From NCBI GenBank assembly GCA_948567375.1, contig OX419761.1, forward strand, positions 7,504,501 to 7,568,500: a DNA stretch of 64,000 nucleotides, read 5' to 3'. The position numbers were made by a program, and so were the translations under genes. This DNA is from Lunularia cruciata (Eukaryota; Streptophyta; Marchantiopsida; Lunulariales; Lunulariaceae). The notes under the pieces are model-generated. The model had not been told where the DNA came from. It did not search any database and saw only the letters and a list, made by a program, of their open reading frames with translations. Below are positions 22,902-33,715 of this stretch, one piece after another (position 1 is the first letter of the stretch; each line of letters starts with the position of its first letter).

Positions 22902-24848
22902 GGTCTAACTTGACTTGCTTTCTCTTAGAGGCCCACAAATTGATCTCTTGCCTCCTCCATTTGCTTGAGAATCTTTGTCTTCTCTTCTTTGAGGCTGGTG
23001 CAAATCACATGCACCTCAACCTTCATTTCCTCCTTCATCCAGCTGCAATCTACCTTCTTCTATTTGTCCTTCTTCTTTTGTTTGTCCTATAGCTTCTTGA
23101 ATTGCAAGCTCACTTTGATGTTGTAGTCATTCCATCATACCTCCATTGAAACGAGGTTCACATGGAATGCCTCCAATTTGTTTTGGATATTAACCACCTC
23201 CTCATCAAAAGCTCCTAATTGCTCCTTAAACTCCTCTATCTTTGGTTTTGTTTGCAGAAAACAATATGTAGTTCTCCCTACAATGTCATGATGTCTTATT
23301 TTTTCTTCTCCCTCGTGGCTTTGAGCAAAGTGCTCCAACTTTTGTCCTTGAAGTTCTCTTACATCAAGGTGTTTTTCTTCACCTTCTTATGATACTCCTT
23401 CACCTTTGCCACTTCTTCCTTTGCCTTTTATGAATTGGCCTGATGGGAAGTTTCCTATAAATAACTTACCAAGGAAACATAATCAGTTACTTCCTTGTAA
23501 TGCTTTTGGTACTCAAGCAGGAGTCCCTCTAGTAATGTTATTATTGGCCTCACCAAATGAACAATCTGATAAGGTAGTGGGGGTGGGAGAACAAGTCCTC
23601 CTTCTTTGGCTTCTATATCCATATAGCGTTTGCCTTTGGTCTCATACACTTGATCCTTGTCTCAATGTTCTTCTTGTTTTTCAAGCATTGAGCTTTTGGC
23701 TTTGGGTACATCTTCCTCCTTCATCCTTTGTGCTTGAAGGTCCCAATTCTTGGTCATGTGTCCCTTTAGTAGGCACTTCCTTCTTGGGGTGGAGATCTTC
23801 TGAGTCCTCCTTGCTTTTTACCAACTTCCCTTTGTTCCTCGTCACTTATAATTTTGGAGGGTTAAATTAGGTATCTTTGTATCATTTCTTACATCCTACT
23901 CCTCTAATTTAATGTTCCAAGGATAGGAAAAACTCCAAGAGAAACACAAGGTTTCTTTCCTCAATACTTTGATGCCCCAAAGGAGCACCTTGTCTTTATT
24001 ATACAAAAAGAGGATCCACATGGAAGAAGTTACACCCTTGTATTAAAGACATGGATGGGTGACATGCCAATGAGCTCCACCCGTGTATTAGCTGGATGGA
24101 TTGGTGACATTTTGATCCTTGTCCTATTTGGTTGTCAAAAAAGATAGACCTAATGGGATCTTTCGGAAATCTTCTTGTAGGAAGCTCAAAACAACATGAG
24201 TAAGGTATAGTTGAAAATATCTCAACAAGAAAAATAAGAGATGGAAAGGGGAATGAGATTTTCTTGGAAGGGTGGGAAATTTTTATTTTCAAGGCCTAAT
24301 TCTTTTGTGTAGGCTTCCAAAATGAGCTCTAAAGTTGTTATGGTGTTTTTGGCCTCTACCCTATTAGTGGAAGTATTATTTTGGTGACACCTCTATGTGA
24401 TCTACTTAGACCATCATATAAAGCATCCCTAAAGATCTAACCAAGCCAATTTCCACCTTTAGATAATCTGCTTAACTAATAACAGTACATCTAAGATAAT
24501 TCTCCAAGCATGAGGGAGTTCTCCACTTCTTGCTCCCCTTTGCTCTTGGTGTTGTTAGGCTCCTCCTCCAAAGGCTACTCCACCACTTATGGCTTCTTCT
24601 TTGCTTTCTTGGTTTGCACCTTTGGCCTCACAAGTGCTGCTCTCATTGCCTTCTTGGTGTAGTCAAAGAGTGTTTGATGCTTCTTCCATAAGTACAAAGT
24701 TACTTATGTTGGCATACTCCACATATGTTACCTTATAATTTTGACTCATCACCCTTGCTTCACCCTCACATTTGGCAAGAAGATCCCTTTGTTGGTGATC
24801 TTTGTAGCATAGAAAGTAGATAAGTGCTCCATTTATATCAAATTCCAA
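22902..24848 (-). repeat. Unclassified coding-like repeat H (minus copy)
   Basis: The minus strand has broken Lys- and Glu-rich, coiled-coil-like frames, such as KIEEFKEQLGAFDEEVVNIQ (23135-23338) and MEFDINGALIYFLCY (24663-24848). About 24300-24450, reverse-complemented, aligns with 63660-63830, so the family recurs at the window end. No RT, integrase or known domain was recognised. It may be part of an old retrotransposon gag or a non-autonomous element. The boundaries are uncertain, apart from the junction with element A at 22901/22902. Confidence 0.45.
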
Positions 24849-25182
24849 ATGGTGACAGAGTCAGTCCATTGTTGTTTTATGAGATGGAGAGTTTTGTTTA
24901 GATTTCTTGTGATTAGACCCCCTCCATTCTCTACTTCTTGTTTGTACACCCTATTTGTGTGAGGTGCACTAAATTTAGATCATTGGTGCTCTAGTATGCT
25001 CTTGATAGTGAGGCTGGAGTGATGACTAGTCGGACTATCTATGTTTCCCTCTGGTGAGGTAGGAAGTGATGACTTGCAAACAATGAGAGTGCGTGTTGTG
25101 ATAGTAGGTTACAAGTCGTCCTTTCCCTTAGTGTAGTTGTCTCTATTAGAGTTATATTAGTGGGTAGTGTTCCGTTAGGGTT

Positions 25183-25420
25183 GGCATTTGGTGGTGCTTG
25201 GTTGGTGGTGTTGGCACTTGGTGGTGCTTGGTTGGTGGTCTTGGCACAAAGTAGTGCTTGGTTGGTGGTCTTGGCACTCGGTAGTGCTTGGTTGGTGGTC
25301 TTGGCACTCAGTGGTGCCTAGTTCGTGGTGTTGGCACTTGGTGGGGCTTGGTTGTTGGTGTTAGCACTTTTGGTACTTGGTTAGTTGTGCTGGCACTTAG
25401 TGGTGTTGGCACTTGGTGGA
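25183..25420 (+). repeat. 30-bp GT-rich minisatellite
   Basis: About seven to eight imperfect tandem units with consensus close to ggcacttggtggtgcttgg plus ttggtggtctt. Units are 30 bp at first, then shorten. The open frame across it (25288-25548) is a by-product of the repeat. It lies about 120 bp before family-G gag and may be part of the 5' region of that element. Confidence 0.8.
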
Positions 25421-25544
25421 GTACTTGCGGTTTGTGGTTGGCAATTTCTGGTTACTTTGTCATGACGGAGTTCTTTAGGGATTCCCAAAAAGATAGCCTT
25501 CTAATACGCAATAGATTTACTTGGAGAGTCGCTTGGTATCTTAG

Positions 25545-26870
25545 GTGAGAGATGAGATTGACTCTAAGTTGGAGTTTGACACAAGAGCTGATTTAGTTGA
25601 GAGTGCACTTGGTATGTCCGCACCATTTTTGTGGGACATGGATGAGATTTATGGAGCGTCCAAAGGCCCTATGCAATACTTTGGTATAGTGAATACCATT
25701 GAGTTGGATGACTTTATCCACGAGTTTGGTAGTTGGTGTGATCTGAAGTAGATGCGGAACCCAACTTTTTTCATACCCTTCATGGCATAGAGATTGTTTT
25801 AGCATTTGGAGGGTCCACCAATGGACAATTACCATGAGTTCAAGAGAGTTCACTTGGAGGAGATTGAGTTATGGAGACAATATTGGTCTTCAAACTATGT
25901 TTTTATCACTTCAGGCTTGGTTGCCAAGAGTAGATTGGCAGTACCCACGAGTTCTAGCTAGAGTAGCATTGGTAGAGCTAGTGGAGATGCACTAGCTGGA
26001 GATAGTGCTACTATGAGTGGAGGTACCGCTACAAGAGGTGGTGTGGTACTGGGATTTAACCCCATGGTGGAGTTCTTCCAATTTTTGAGGTAAAACTACC
26101 AGGCTGAGGAGCTTACAAGAGTTCTGTTCCAATGGAAGGCTAGGGATAGCCTTCACAAGGCATACACTCACATCAGGCGGTTGATCAGTTTCACTCAAGA
26201 AATTATTGAGGCCCAAGCAGTCTAGTTTTAGTATGGGATACTGGACAGAGAGTTACGAAATAGAGTTTGTGATGTTATGTTGTTGCAGGCTACTTTGCCC
26301 ACTTTGGTAGTGGTCTTTGGTTTGGTTGAGTGTATTGAGTTCACACATGGTGGAGGAGAGAGTGGTGAGATATGGATTTGGTAGGGAGACCTCATCCATA
26401 GCTATGACTTCTTCTAGAGTGCAACAAAGTGCACCACATCTAGTTGGTTTTCAAGGATAGGGTCGATAGCGTAGGTCATATGGAGCGAGTGGAAGGCCTA
26501 CTATAGTTAGATCCTTACCTTCATTTTTGGGTCAACAATAGCCAATGAGTAGTGGTGTTGCTTGTTGGACTTTTGGTGGACCTCGTCACAGGAGAGAGTG
26601 CACTCAAGGCAGCGGACCTAATACCTCTAGTGCATAAGAGCTAGCATAGAGGCAATGTGAGCATTGCCATAGATTTGGTCACACTAGTGACCGGTGCTTT
26701 GACCTACATTTGGAGTTACGGAGTGGTAGGGCTGCTATGGCATATAGTAGAGGAGCTCTTGTTCATAGAGAATGAGGTGGTAGAGGATCTTCACCTAATA
26801 GAGGTGTAGTACCTACCCTTACTTTTGATACAGCCATGACTACTTGCATTGACTAGCATGACCATTGCTC
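25545..26870 (+). pseudogene. Family G gag (copy 2)
   Basis: Gag of the family-G element, similar to 4858-6357. The N-terminal part reads ELDDFIHEFGSW, HLEGPPMDNYHEFK and HLEEIELWRQYW; the helical middle reads AYTHIRRLISFTQEIIEAQA. Two zinc knuckles follow: a first at about 26570-26620 with its second Cys changed to Phe (CWTFGG; Cys in copy 1), and a second intact C-X2-C-X4-H-X4-C at 26656-26697 (CEHCHRFGHTSDRC). Stops occur every 50-80 codons. The start codon is not certain. Confidence 0.7.
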
Positions 26871-27019
26871 ATAGGAGATCAAATTTGGGTGCTAAGGCTT
26901 CCACCTCATATGCTAGTGATAGAGATCCTTTGGACTTCATGTGCGGAGCAGCACAGAGGGATGCATCTACAGCAATGACTAGGAGTGTAGTTCATGCTCC
27001 AGAGCGTAGAGGAGCATCA

Positions 27020-27960
27020 ATGGAGTTGGACCCATAAAGAGGAGAGGTTGGAAAATAGGTCAGACTTCCACAGTCTTTCATGCTCTCTGAGGCCTTGCAA
27101 ATGACATCCATGGCTCCTATACATCTAAGTGCAGGTGTGGTAAGTGGTGATGGGGTGCATGATAGACCACCCACTAGTCAACCACTTGCTACTATAAAGA
27201 TTGAGTTGAGCACGATGTTGGAGACGGCTCAGCTGATTATGCGTTGCCCTTTGTTTTCAGCTAGTGACATGTTTACATTGGGAGTTGATCCAACCCCAAT
27301 GTTCCAATAAGCTGCCACACTTTGTGAGGGTAGGGACAATGCGGTCCCTACTACTAGAGCAGAAGTGGTTGATAGTGGAGTTGATTTGGTTGAGGAGCAT
27401 GGGATCTGCTCAGCAACCAGTGGTTTCTGGCAGGAAATAGTAGCTAGATTGGAGGAGTTACCAACTAGACCAGCCTTTGAGAGAGCACAATTCACACCTG
27501 GTGTTGTCCTATTGGATAACCAAAGGGAAATTTTCCGTTTGGTACGACCTTCAAGGAAGGTCTATACACCACAAAGAGTTTTATCAGACTTTGATGTGCA
27601 GTCCTTTATGTTGGGGAAGGCTACAGCTGTCGGTCTAGGATTACGGAAGACTGATATGGAGAGGTGTCCATTTCAGATCCAAACATCTCTAGGTGGTCAT
27701 TTGACACAATACATCAACGTGGGGAGCTTGTTGTCCAGGTTCAGCATGGTCCTCCGACTAATAGCTTGGTTGTGAGAGCTCAACTATTGCGATCATAGTT
27801 GAGTCATATGATGTGCTAGTTGGTGGAGCAGTGCTATACCCCATGGGTTTCAATATTGACTATTGGGAAGAGAAAGCCTCATATAGACCAGGTTGGCAGT
27901 TTGGTGAGGGACGAGTTTGTTGCCTACCAGTATGCTTTAATAGTGGCAATCTTGGCTCAC
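27020..27960 (+). pseudogene. Family G protease region
   Basis: The longest open piece is 27365-27775. An aspartic-protease pattern is visible: VLSDFDVQSFMLGKATAVGL, where related elements read V-L-x-D-S-G-A-Q. The catalytic Asp codon is at 27587-27589, but the DSG triad reads DFD. It continues MERCPFQIQTSLGG. After a break, DVLVGGAVLYPMGFNIDYW (27805-27865) gives the conserved LVG and flap end. This order, with a CPF..TS.GG segment, is what I associate with gypsy elements of green algae and non-seed plants (family knowledge, not a search). It lies directly before the methyltransferase-like domain. Confidence 0.6.
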
Positions 27961-28212
27961 TATAGTCTTGGACCATGGCAACATCAGTTTCAACTTTTAG
28001 TGGTATTGTTCCTTGGCTTGGTGACTTATTGGAGGCAAATGCACATGTTGAGGACACTCAAGTACTAGAGGAGATAACTCGGATTTGGAGTATGAGTGGG
28101 ATTGTTCCATCCACCTTGGATGTTCCATTGTGGAGTTTGAAGGAGGCATTGCAGCAACATACAAATCAATTGGTGTAGCAGGCTTGGGGTAGAGCCTTTG
28201 TACCACTAGGAG

Positions 28213-29265
28213 ATGAGTGAGGATCAGCCTCCAAAGTTGATTACCTTGACACCTCTAGATGCCACACTCATTGCTTGGCAATATCCAGTAAAGGGTGTAT
28301 GTCTAGTTGAATTGTTTGGTGGGATTAACACCAGCCTAGCTACGGTATTACATGCAGGTATACAAGGACAGAGGTACTTGTATGTGGAGAGAGATGAGAC
28401 AGCTAGGCAAGTCTCTCTACATCATGTGACACACTTGGCCTATCGATATCTTGAGTTATTACCAATGTCAACAAATAGGGGTTACTAGAAGGCCATACTA
28501 GTAGTCATTTCCTTACAAGGAGTGCATGATCTAGAGTGACATGGGCTTGTTCATTTGGTGATTTTAGGATGGCCATGTCAAGGACATATACATGATGGCG
28601 GAGATTTGGGTCTTCAAGATTCCTATTTTGGTGTGTTTTTGGAGATGTTATGAATACTACAACATCTCCAGGTTCATCAATCTGTTTCTCCAACTTACAT
28701 TTTAGAGAACATCCCTTTGATGGGTGATTTGTGTACTCGGGTGGTAGCAAGTACATTTCAAGTCCATTCTTGGATGGGACCTGCTATTTTGCTAGATGCA
28801 ACTAGAGTGGGATCACAAGCTCATTGTCTTTGTCTTTGGTGGACAAACCTCTTACCTAAAGAGGTTCTACAACATGCATATGATAGGATTCAACGACTAG
28901 ACCACATCCTTGTTGATGACATCTTGGATGTTGGGTGTCAATCTAAGACAATGGTAGTGGCTGATAGGTCACCTATGGAAATGGTGAACCTAGTTGGACA
29001 ACCTAGAGCCACTTTTCCCACACTTATGAGTTTCCTAGGCTCTCATGATTTTCAAGAAGGAGGTCTTGGACTAGTTTAGGACTCCCAGTTACAATAGTTG
29101 ATGGAGTCCAATACTGATGAGAGAGAGCAGGTGATAGATTTTTGCACTAGTATTACCATTGTTCCAACAATGTTAGAGGTATCCAAATGTCAAGTGTTAG
29201 GTCAAGCTATGGACCTAAACTATTTGACCTAGATTGTGAACCTTGGCTTGGCAGAGCAGCATAGG
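28213..29265 (+). pseudogene. Cytosine-C5 DNA methyltransferase-like domain in family G
   Basis: Would transfer a methyl group to cytosine C5. One reading frame runs 1053 nt without a frameshift, broken only by stops (first at 28486). Motifs in order: motif I VELFGGINTSLATVLHAG (28306-28360, SAM-binding), motif II YLYVERDETAR, motif IV GWPCQG with the catalytic Cys codon at 28576-28578, motif VI LENIPL (ENV-type Glu at 28705-28707), and a motif VIII-like VGSQAHCLCLWWTNL (28807-28851). A tail ends in VLGQAMDLNYLT. Spacing and order fit the C5-MTase fold; the target-recognition part is short. It lies between protease and integrase of a retrotransposon, in the same strand. Captured methyltransferases are known in LTR elements of charophyte algae and dinoflagellates. 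Three stops lie inside the domain, so it is inactive here. Confidence 0.8.
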
Positions 29266-30624
29266 TGTGACAACCTGGCAAATATCACTTTTGCAATAAT
29301 CAAGTAAGTAAAGTTCATTCCCACAGAAATACTAGTCAAAATGTCCAAAATACAAAGCAAAGTAACCAAATTAGTTCTTCTTGGTTGCGTCTTTAATCTC
29401 TTAGGTAGAAAACACACCCAAAAGAGAGTAATAAGCACTAACTTGCAATCTCATCACAAGAATTTGTCACCCATAATCACAACTCCATCAAATCTTTCCA
29501 AACAATCTTGATTGTGATGATTCACTCTCTCACAAAAATGGCACTTCATTGCAAAACCACTTTGCCACAAAATTGTGTTCCACCCCTCCATTGAAGGCAC
29601 AACTTCCTTGATCAAAATTGCTTCACATCAACACTACACTGCACTCACTACCAACACTACAATTCCTCTCAGATCTATCAAGGCATTGCTTTGATTGCAT
29701 TTCACTTAGGATCAAACACACAAAATGAAGATCACAGTTGTGGAATTCAACATCCAACAAACACACTGATTTTCACTTTAAAATTCTACACACACTCACA
29801 AACACAAACACAAACACAAAGTTGATACTCGAAATTAAGCTCAAGCAACAAGCACTAAAATCAACACTTTGCTTTATCTATTCTCAGAATTATGAGCATT
29901 GAACAATAACATATTGAAAATGCATCCTTTAATAGGCAGAGCTCTTCAGCAGTTATCTAACAACTGTACCATTCTATAACACTTTTTCTTACCTATAGAT
30001 CCAAAATGAAAATGCACCTCTTCATATCTACCCCTTCAAATCTCAAATCTGTTACTACTCCAATCCAATGTCTACTTCTTTGGCTTCTTAACCCAAAGTT
30101 ACCTCACATACTGCTCTATCCTTGGGTTTCCCAACTACTAACTCTTCTACCAATTCTAACATCTTTTTATTATGATTTGTAACTCCCATTATGTGCAATC
30201 TACACACATCTTCTTCTTGCAACCCATCTTTCTCTCATATCTCCAATGGCAACTCCAAAGATATTTGTACTCTTACTTCTTCTACTTCAGGATTTGCTCT
30301 TACATCCTTCCAAAGTTTATCTATTTCTAACTTAACTAAAACTTATCTAACTGTGATATTGTCTTTCACTTCTTATATCTTCCTATCTGCACAAGTTCTC
30401 ATACTAAACAGTAAAGCATTCAAGTCCTTAACCTTTGCATTTCTTCTCCTCGTCTCCTCCACCAACAATCTTAACTTGTGCAACCTCATTTCTTCAATTC
30501 TTACAATGGCTTCAGTACTCAGCATTGCATTCATCCTCCCTACTATCTCCTTCAATGTGCTCAAGCCTCATTCTTCTCTCATGTTCCCGATCTGCCTGCC
30601 AGTCTTCTTGGTGCATTACTAGTT
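29266..30624 (-). repeat. Truncated family E LTR inside family G element
   Basis: Starts tgtgacaacctggcaaatatc, the exact end of family-E LTRs, and aligns with 55486 to about 56840. The minus strand keeps a piece of the LTR reading frame at 30373-30564 (MNAMLSTEA, LHKLRLLVEETRRR), with Glu where element E has a stop. The other end of the LTR is missing; similarity stops near 30624. Confidence 0.82.
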
Positions 30625-30667
30625 ATGCCTAAAATTTGGCCTTCACACAATAGTGTGGTATCTTGTA

Positions 30668-31156
30668 CTAGTGTGTTGACTTGGTATTATTCCTAGGTGT
30701 TTGGCTTTGAGGAAAGAGTTGAGAACTCTTGTGCCCGCAACCTTTTTGTTTTGGATTCTTCTATAGTCCAAGGATAGCCCATGTGAAAGAATCCTTGACT
30801 TAATGGTTGGGTCAAGATAAGATCACATGCTTAATAGAATATGCCTATGTGGATGGATATTCCTCCATACTTTTTGACTTTACTTGTTTTTTAGCCAGTA
30901 ACTTGAGTTACTCTAATGATTAGTTACTTTGGTGCATAAATTTTTCACAAGTATATAAACTAGGGGTGAGGAGGTACTCATCATCCTTTCATTTGCAACT
31001 TTCTCTCTCTCATTGAGTTCTTTAGTGAGCAATATCTTGAGTCTTGGAGTGTTAGCCTTGGAGGAGTATGATGGAGTTGGGGTTCCTTGCCTTCTTAGTC
31101 TATGGTGCGTTACCATAATAACTATCAAAGGTTCATTCTGAGTGAGAGATAGGTTG
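30668..31156 (+). repeat. Truncated family F LTR inside family G element
   Basis: Aligns with the family-F LTRs from the block ctagtgtgttgacttggtat to the end ggttggctcata, missing about the first 190 bp. It follows the truncated family-E LTR and abuts family-G integrase at 31157. No target duplication was seen. Confidence 0.8.
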
Positions 31157-32440
31157 GCTCATAGGTCATAGATCCAAAGAGTGAAGATATTGGTATAGTT
31201 CAGTGAGATATTCATGATGATCTCTTTGATGGACTATCTTCACTGTTGTGGGTGGCACAATTGGGGCCAAGGAGAGAGACCTTGTTCTTCAGCGAGCTAG
31301 ATGGTTCAAATTGGAGGGAAAACACCTTTTGCGTGTATGGGAGGATGGTAGAGTAAGAGTAGTACCACTTCCATCTCAGAGATTACAATTGGTCTGTCAT
31401 GCTCATTAGGAGCTAGGACATTTTGGAGTAAAGTGCACATATAGCTTACTATAGTCATTATTGGTGGCAAGGCATGCATACCAATGTATAGTAGTTTGTT
31501 GCCAGATGTGTGGTCTGTGACCAAGTTAGAGCATCATTTAATGCTCCTATGCCATAGTTGTACCCATTACCTATCATGGGATTAGGTTACTACTAGAGTT
31601 TGGACTTTGCCAGACCTTTACCGTTGACCGCAAGACATCATCAATATGTTTTAGTGATGGTAGAGCATTTCTCCAAGTGGATTGAGTTGGTGGCACTTCC
31701 TGACAAGTCCATTGAAGGGACGGCTTACTCATTCTTGGATCAAGTTCTTAGTCATTTTGGTGCACCAATTGAGGTTTTGACTGATCAAGGTACAAAGTTC
31801 TTGGAGAATTTTTAGGTCTTGTGTGACAAGGCTTTGATTGATCATCATACTACCTCTTGAGATCACCTTAAGGTTGATGGCTTAGCAGAGAGAGTGGTTC
31901 AGATAGTGAAGATAGGATTGCAAAAGTATGGTTTGTAGAGAGGTCACTTGGGAGATTGGGATCTCCAATTACCTTGGTTGGCCATGGGTTATTGGTTCAG
32001 CCGGCAAGCCTCCTTAGCATTCTTCTCTCCTTACTTTCTACTCTATGGACAAGATCCAAATTTACCTACCATTCATCAAGATGCTATTGTAGTTTTGGAC
32101 TTGGATGATATAGATGTATGGATGAGCGCACATTTTCAGTGGGTAGAGATCTTTCAGAGAGTGATGCATGGCCTTAGAGAACTTGGCAATTGCTTAGCAT
32201 AAGGATACCTTATGTTATGCTACTATTTGAGGAGGAGGTTATAGACCCCCGATCCGTTGAATTCTCCTAGGTGACTATGTATATCTACAACAAACAACAC
32301 CAATGATACTTTCAATAGGCTGTGCTATCTTGAGAGTGCAAGAGGTTTTGCCATCTGGAGTCCTTGTGTTGGAAGGACATGATGGTGTTGTTTGGAAGGA
32401 TCATGTGCTTAATGTGCACCATGCCACCTCCCAAACATTG
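31157..32440 (+). pseudogene. Family G integrase
   Basis: Integrase with a zinc part (HAH, ELGHFGVKC, then CVVCDQVRASF near 31505-31540), and a core with SLDFARPLPL (first Asp), VLTDQGTKFLENF (second Asp) and DGLAERVVQIVK (Glu). All three catalytic acidic residues are present. The longest open pieces are 31600-31815 and 31948-32202. The C-terminal part reads GDYVYLQQTTP, CAILRVQEVLPSGVLVLEG, a module seen in algal-type gypsy integrases. Stops and frameshifts interrupt it. RT and RNase H, expected upstream, are absent. Confidence 0.78.
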
Positions 32441-32478
32441 ATGGTACTATGAACCCATGCTTGGCACTTGTACTAAGG

Positions 32479-32619
32479 TGTATGTTATGTGGCTCTTTTG
32501 GTGGAGTTGCTACTATATTAGTGTGTGATAGTTGTTCAAGACAATGTCATATGGCATGTATGACTCCTCCCCTCAAGGTGGTTCCTCAAGGACAATGGTT
32601 ATGTCCTAGATGTACTTGA
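32479..32619 (+). pseudogene. PHD finger at the end of family G pol
   Basis: A complete C4HC3 PHD finger lies at 32479-32613, followed by a stop at 32617-32619. Pattern: C-x2-C-x11-C-x2-C-x4-H-x2-C-x14-C-x2-C, with the typical LVCDSC and PPLKVVPQGQWLCPRC endings and the Trp two residues before the seventh Cys. All eight metal ligands are intact. PHD fingers usually read histone H3 tails. Its place after the integrase suggests a targeting role like the chromodomain of chromoviruses. It is in a different frame from parts of the integrase upstream, so the present copy is broken. Confidence 0.82.
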
Positions 32620-32783
32620 CTTGTAGCTAGTTCATCCGTTATATAGTATAGATTGCAAACATGCGACTAATGATGGGGCTCCATAGCACCCAACCTCTTG
32701 ATCTTTGCCCATCATAGGGTATACCATATACTTGGAGTAGATGGCTATCTGGAGTTAGAGGGATCTAACTACCAACTGGGGGG

Positions 32784-33329
32784 TGATTATGGCACTTTAA
32801 AGTTCATGTATGACTTATGTGTGAGTTGTGCTTCTATAGTGTATGATATTGACAACCATGTATGTTGTGTAACAATGTATATACATGCAATAGCTGTCAC
32901 ACCATTTGTAGTGTCACATCTAGATTGCTTGGACATAGGAGCTCCAGTGATATAGTTAGAGGCATTTTGGCAATTACACATAAACTACTTTCCAAGGGTT
33001 AGATATTGTGTTTGGAGTACTAATTTCATGGTGGGCCCACCGTCACTTGCACCATTTGCACCGTCAAGTGTGCCATCAATGGGACTGTTGGGATAAGACC
33101 TAGGTCAGAATCAAGAGTATACCTTGGAAGTGCAACTCCAAAGAGCTCACTTCTCTGATGTTGAGCCTTTGAGTTCCTGGCTAGAGTGGACAGAAAGCCG
33201 GTGAGCATCACCTGGAGTCTCTTAGCTAGAGTGGGTGTGGCTTGACTATAATTAATACCCTATTGTTGGCAAGTTGTTGACAATCGGATCAAGTACTGAT
33301 CTGATTTGAGCTGATTCGGGTTGTAAACA
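32784..33329 (+). repeat. Family G 3' LTR (approximate)
   Basis: Begins tgattatggcac directly after the purine tract ccaactgggggg (32772-32783), the expected start of a 3' LTR. It matches the copy-1 remnant at 4055-4480. The end is set at the ca before atctgattattg; the next bases restart the LTR-like sequence at 33333. No matching 5' LTR or target duplication was found, so the end is tentative. Confidence 0.55.
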
Positions 33330-33332
33330 ATC

Positions 33333-33450
33333 TGATTATTGTGGCACTTTAGACCTCATGTATGACTTATGTGTGAGTTGTGCTTCTATAGTGTATGATG
33401 TTGACAACCATGTATATTGTGTAGCAATGTATATATGCAAGACATCATTT
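33333..33450 (+). repeat. Second start of family G LTR
   Basis: Repeats the first 110 bp of the LTR at 32784 (ggcacttta, ctcatgtatgacttatgtg, ttgacaaccatgtat) with few changes, then diverges after about 33450. This is a partial tandem LTR start. Confidence 0.7.
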
Positions 33451-33715
33451 ATTGTTGCATGTTTGAACTCTTGGGCAGGAACTACTCCTAGAAGAGATAA
33501 GCCTCAACCACTATGGCCTTATATAAAAAAAGAGAAATTAATAATCACTTTCATAAGAGAAATAATCTAACTAAGCTCTATGTAGTGATGGTTCACTTCA
33601 TGCCAAAGGCCTCTCCATCCTAAAGAGCTTTTTTCTCTCCAAGGTTTATTTCACTCCAAAGGTTGGTTCAATCACAAATGTCATGATTCTCAAATGATAT
33701 GGCTTGACTGTGTAC
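33451..33715 (-). repeat. Repeat H fragment (minus)
   Basis: The reverse complement of about 33480-33690 resembles 62640-62800 (shared blocks gaagtgaac.atcac and gtgattatta.tttct). It ends at the LTR of element C at 33716. No coding capacity was recognised. Confidence 0.45.

Larger units (their letters stand above)
25421..33329 (+). mobile_element. Family G Ty3/gypsy element (copy 2) with methyltransferase and PHD finger
   Basis: Coding order on the plus strand: gag (25545-26870), protease (27365-27960), cytosine methyltransferase-like domain (28213-29265), a foreign block of two truncated LTRs (29266-31156) where RT and RNase H are expected, integrase (31157-32440), PHD finger (32479-32619), a purine tract ending in six G at 32778-32783, and an LTR from 32784. 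The left limit and 5' LTR are not resolved; 25421 is a working boundary after the minisatellite. The phrases in protease, methyltransferase tail and integrase resemble gypsy elements of algae and early plants. All frames carry stops. Confidence 0.75.

Noticed and set aside
24849-24870. tggtgacagagtcag as a primer-binding site for the second family-G element
   Set aside because: It only partly resembles the tRNA-iMet site and no LTR end was found beside it; copy 1 has no equivalent.
25288-25548. 86-aa open frame rich in Gly, Trp and Val
   Set aside because: It is the translation of the minisatellite.
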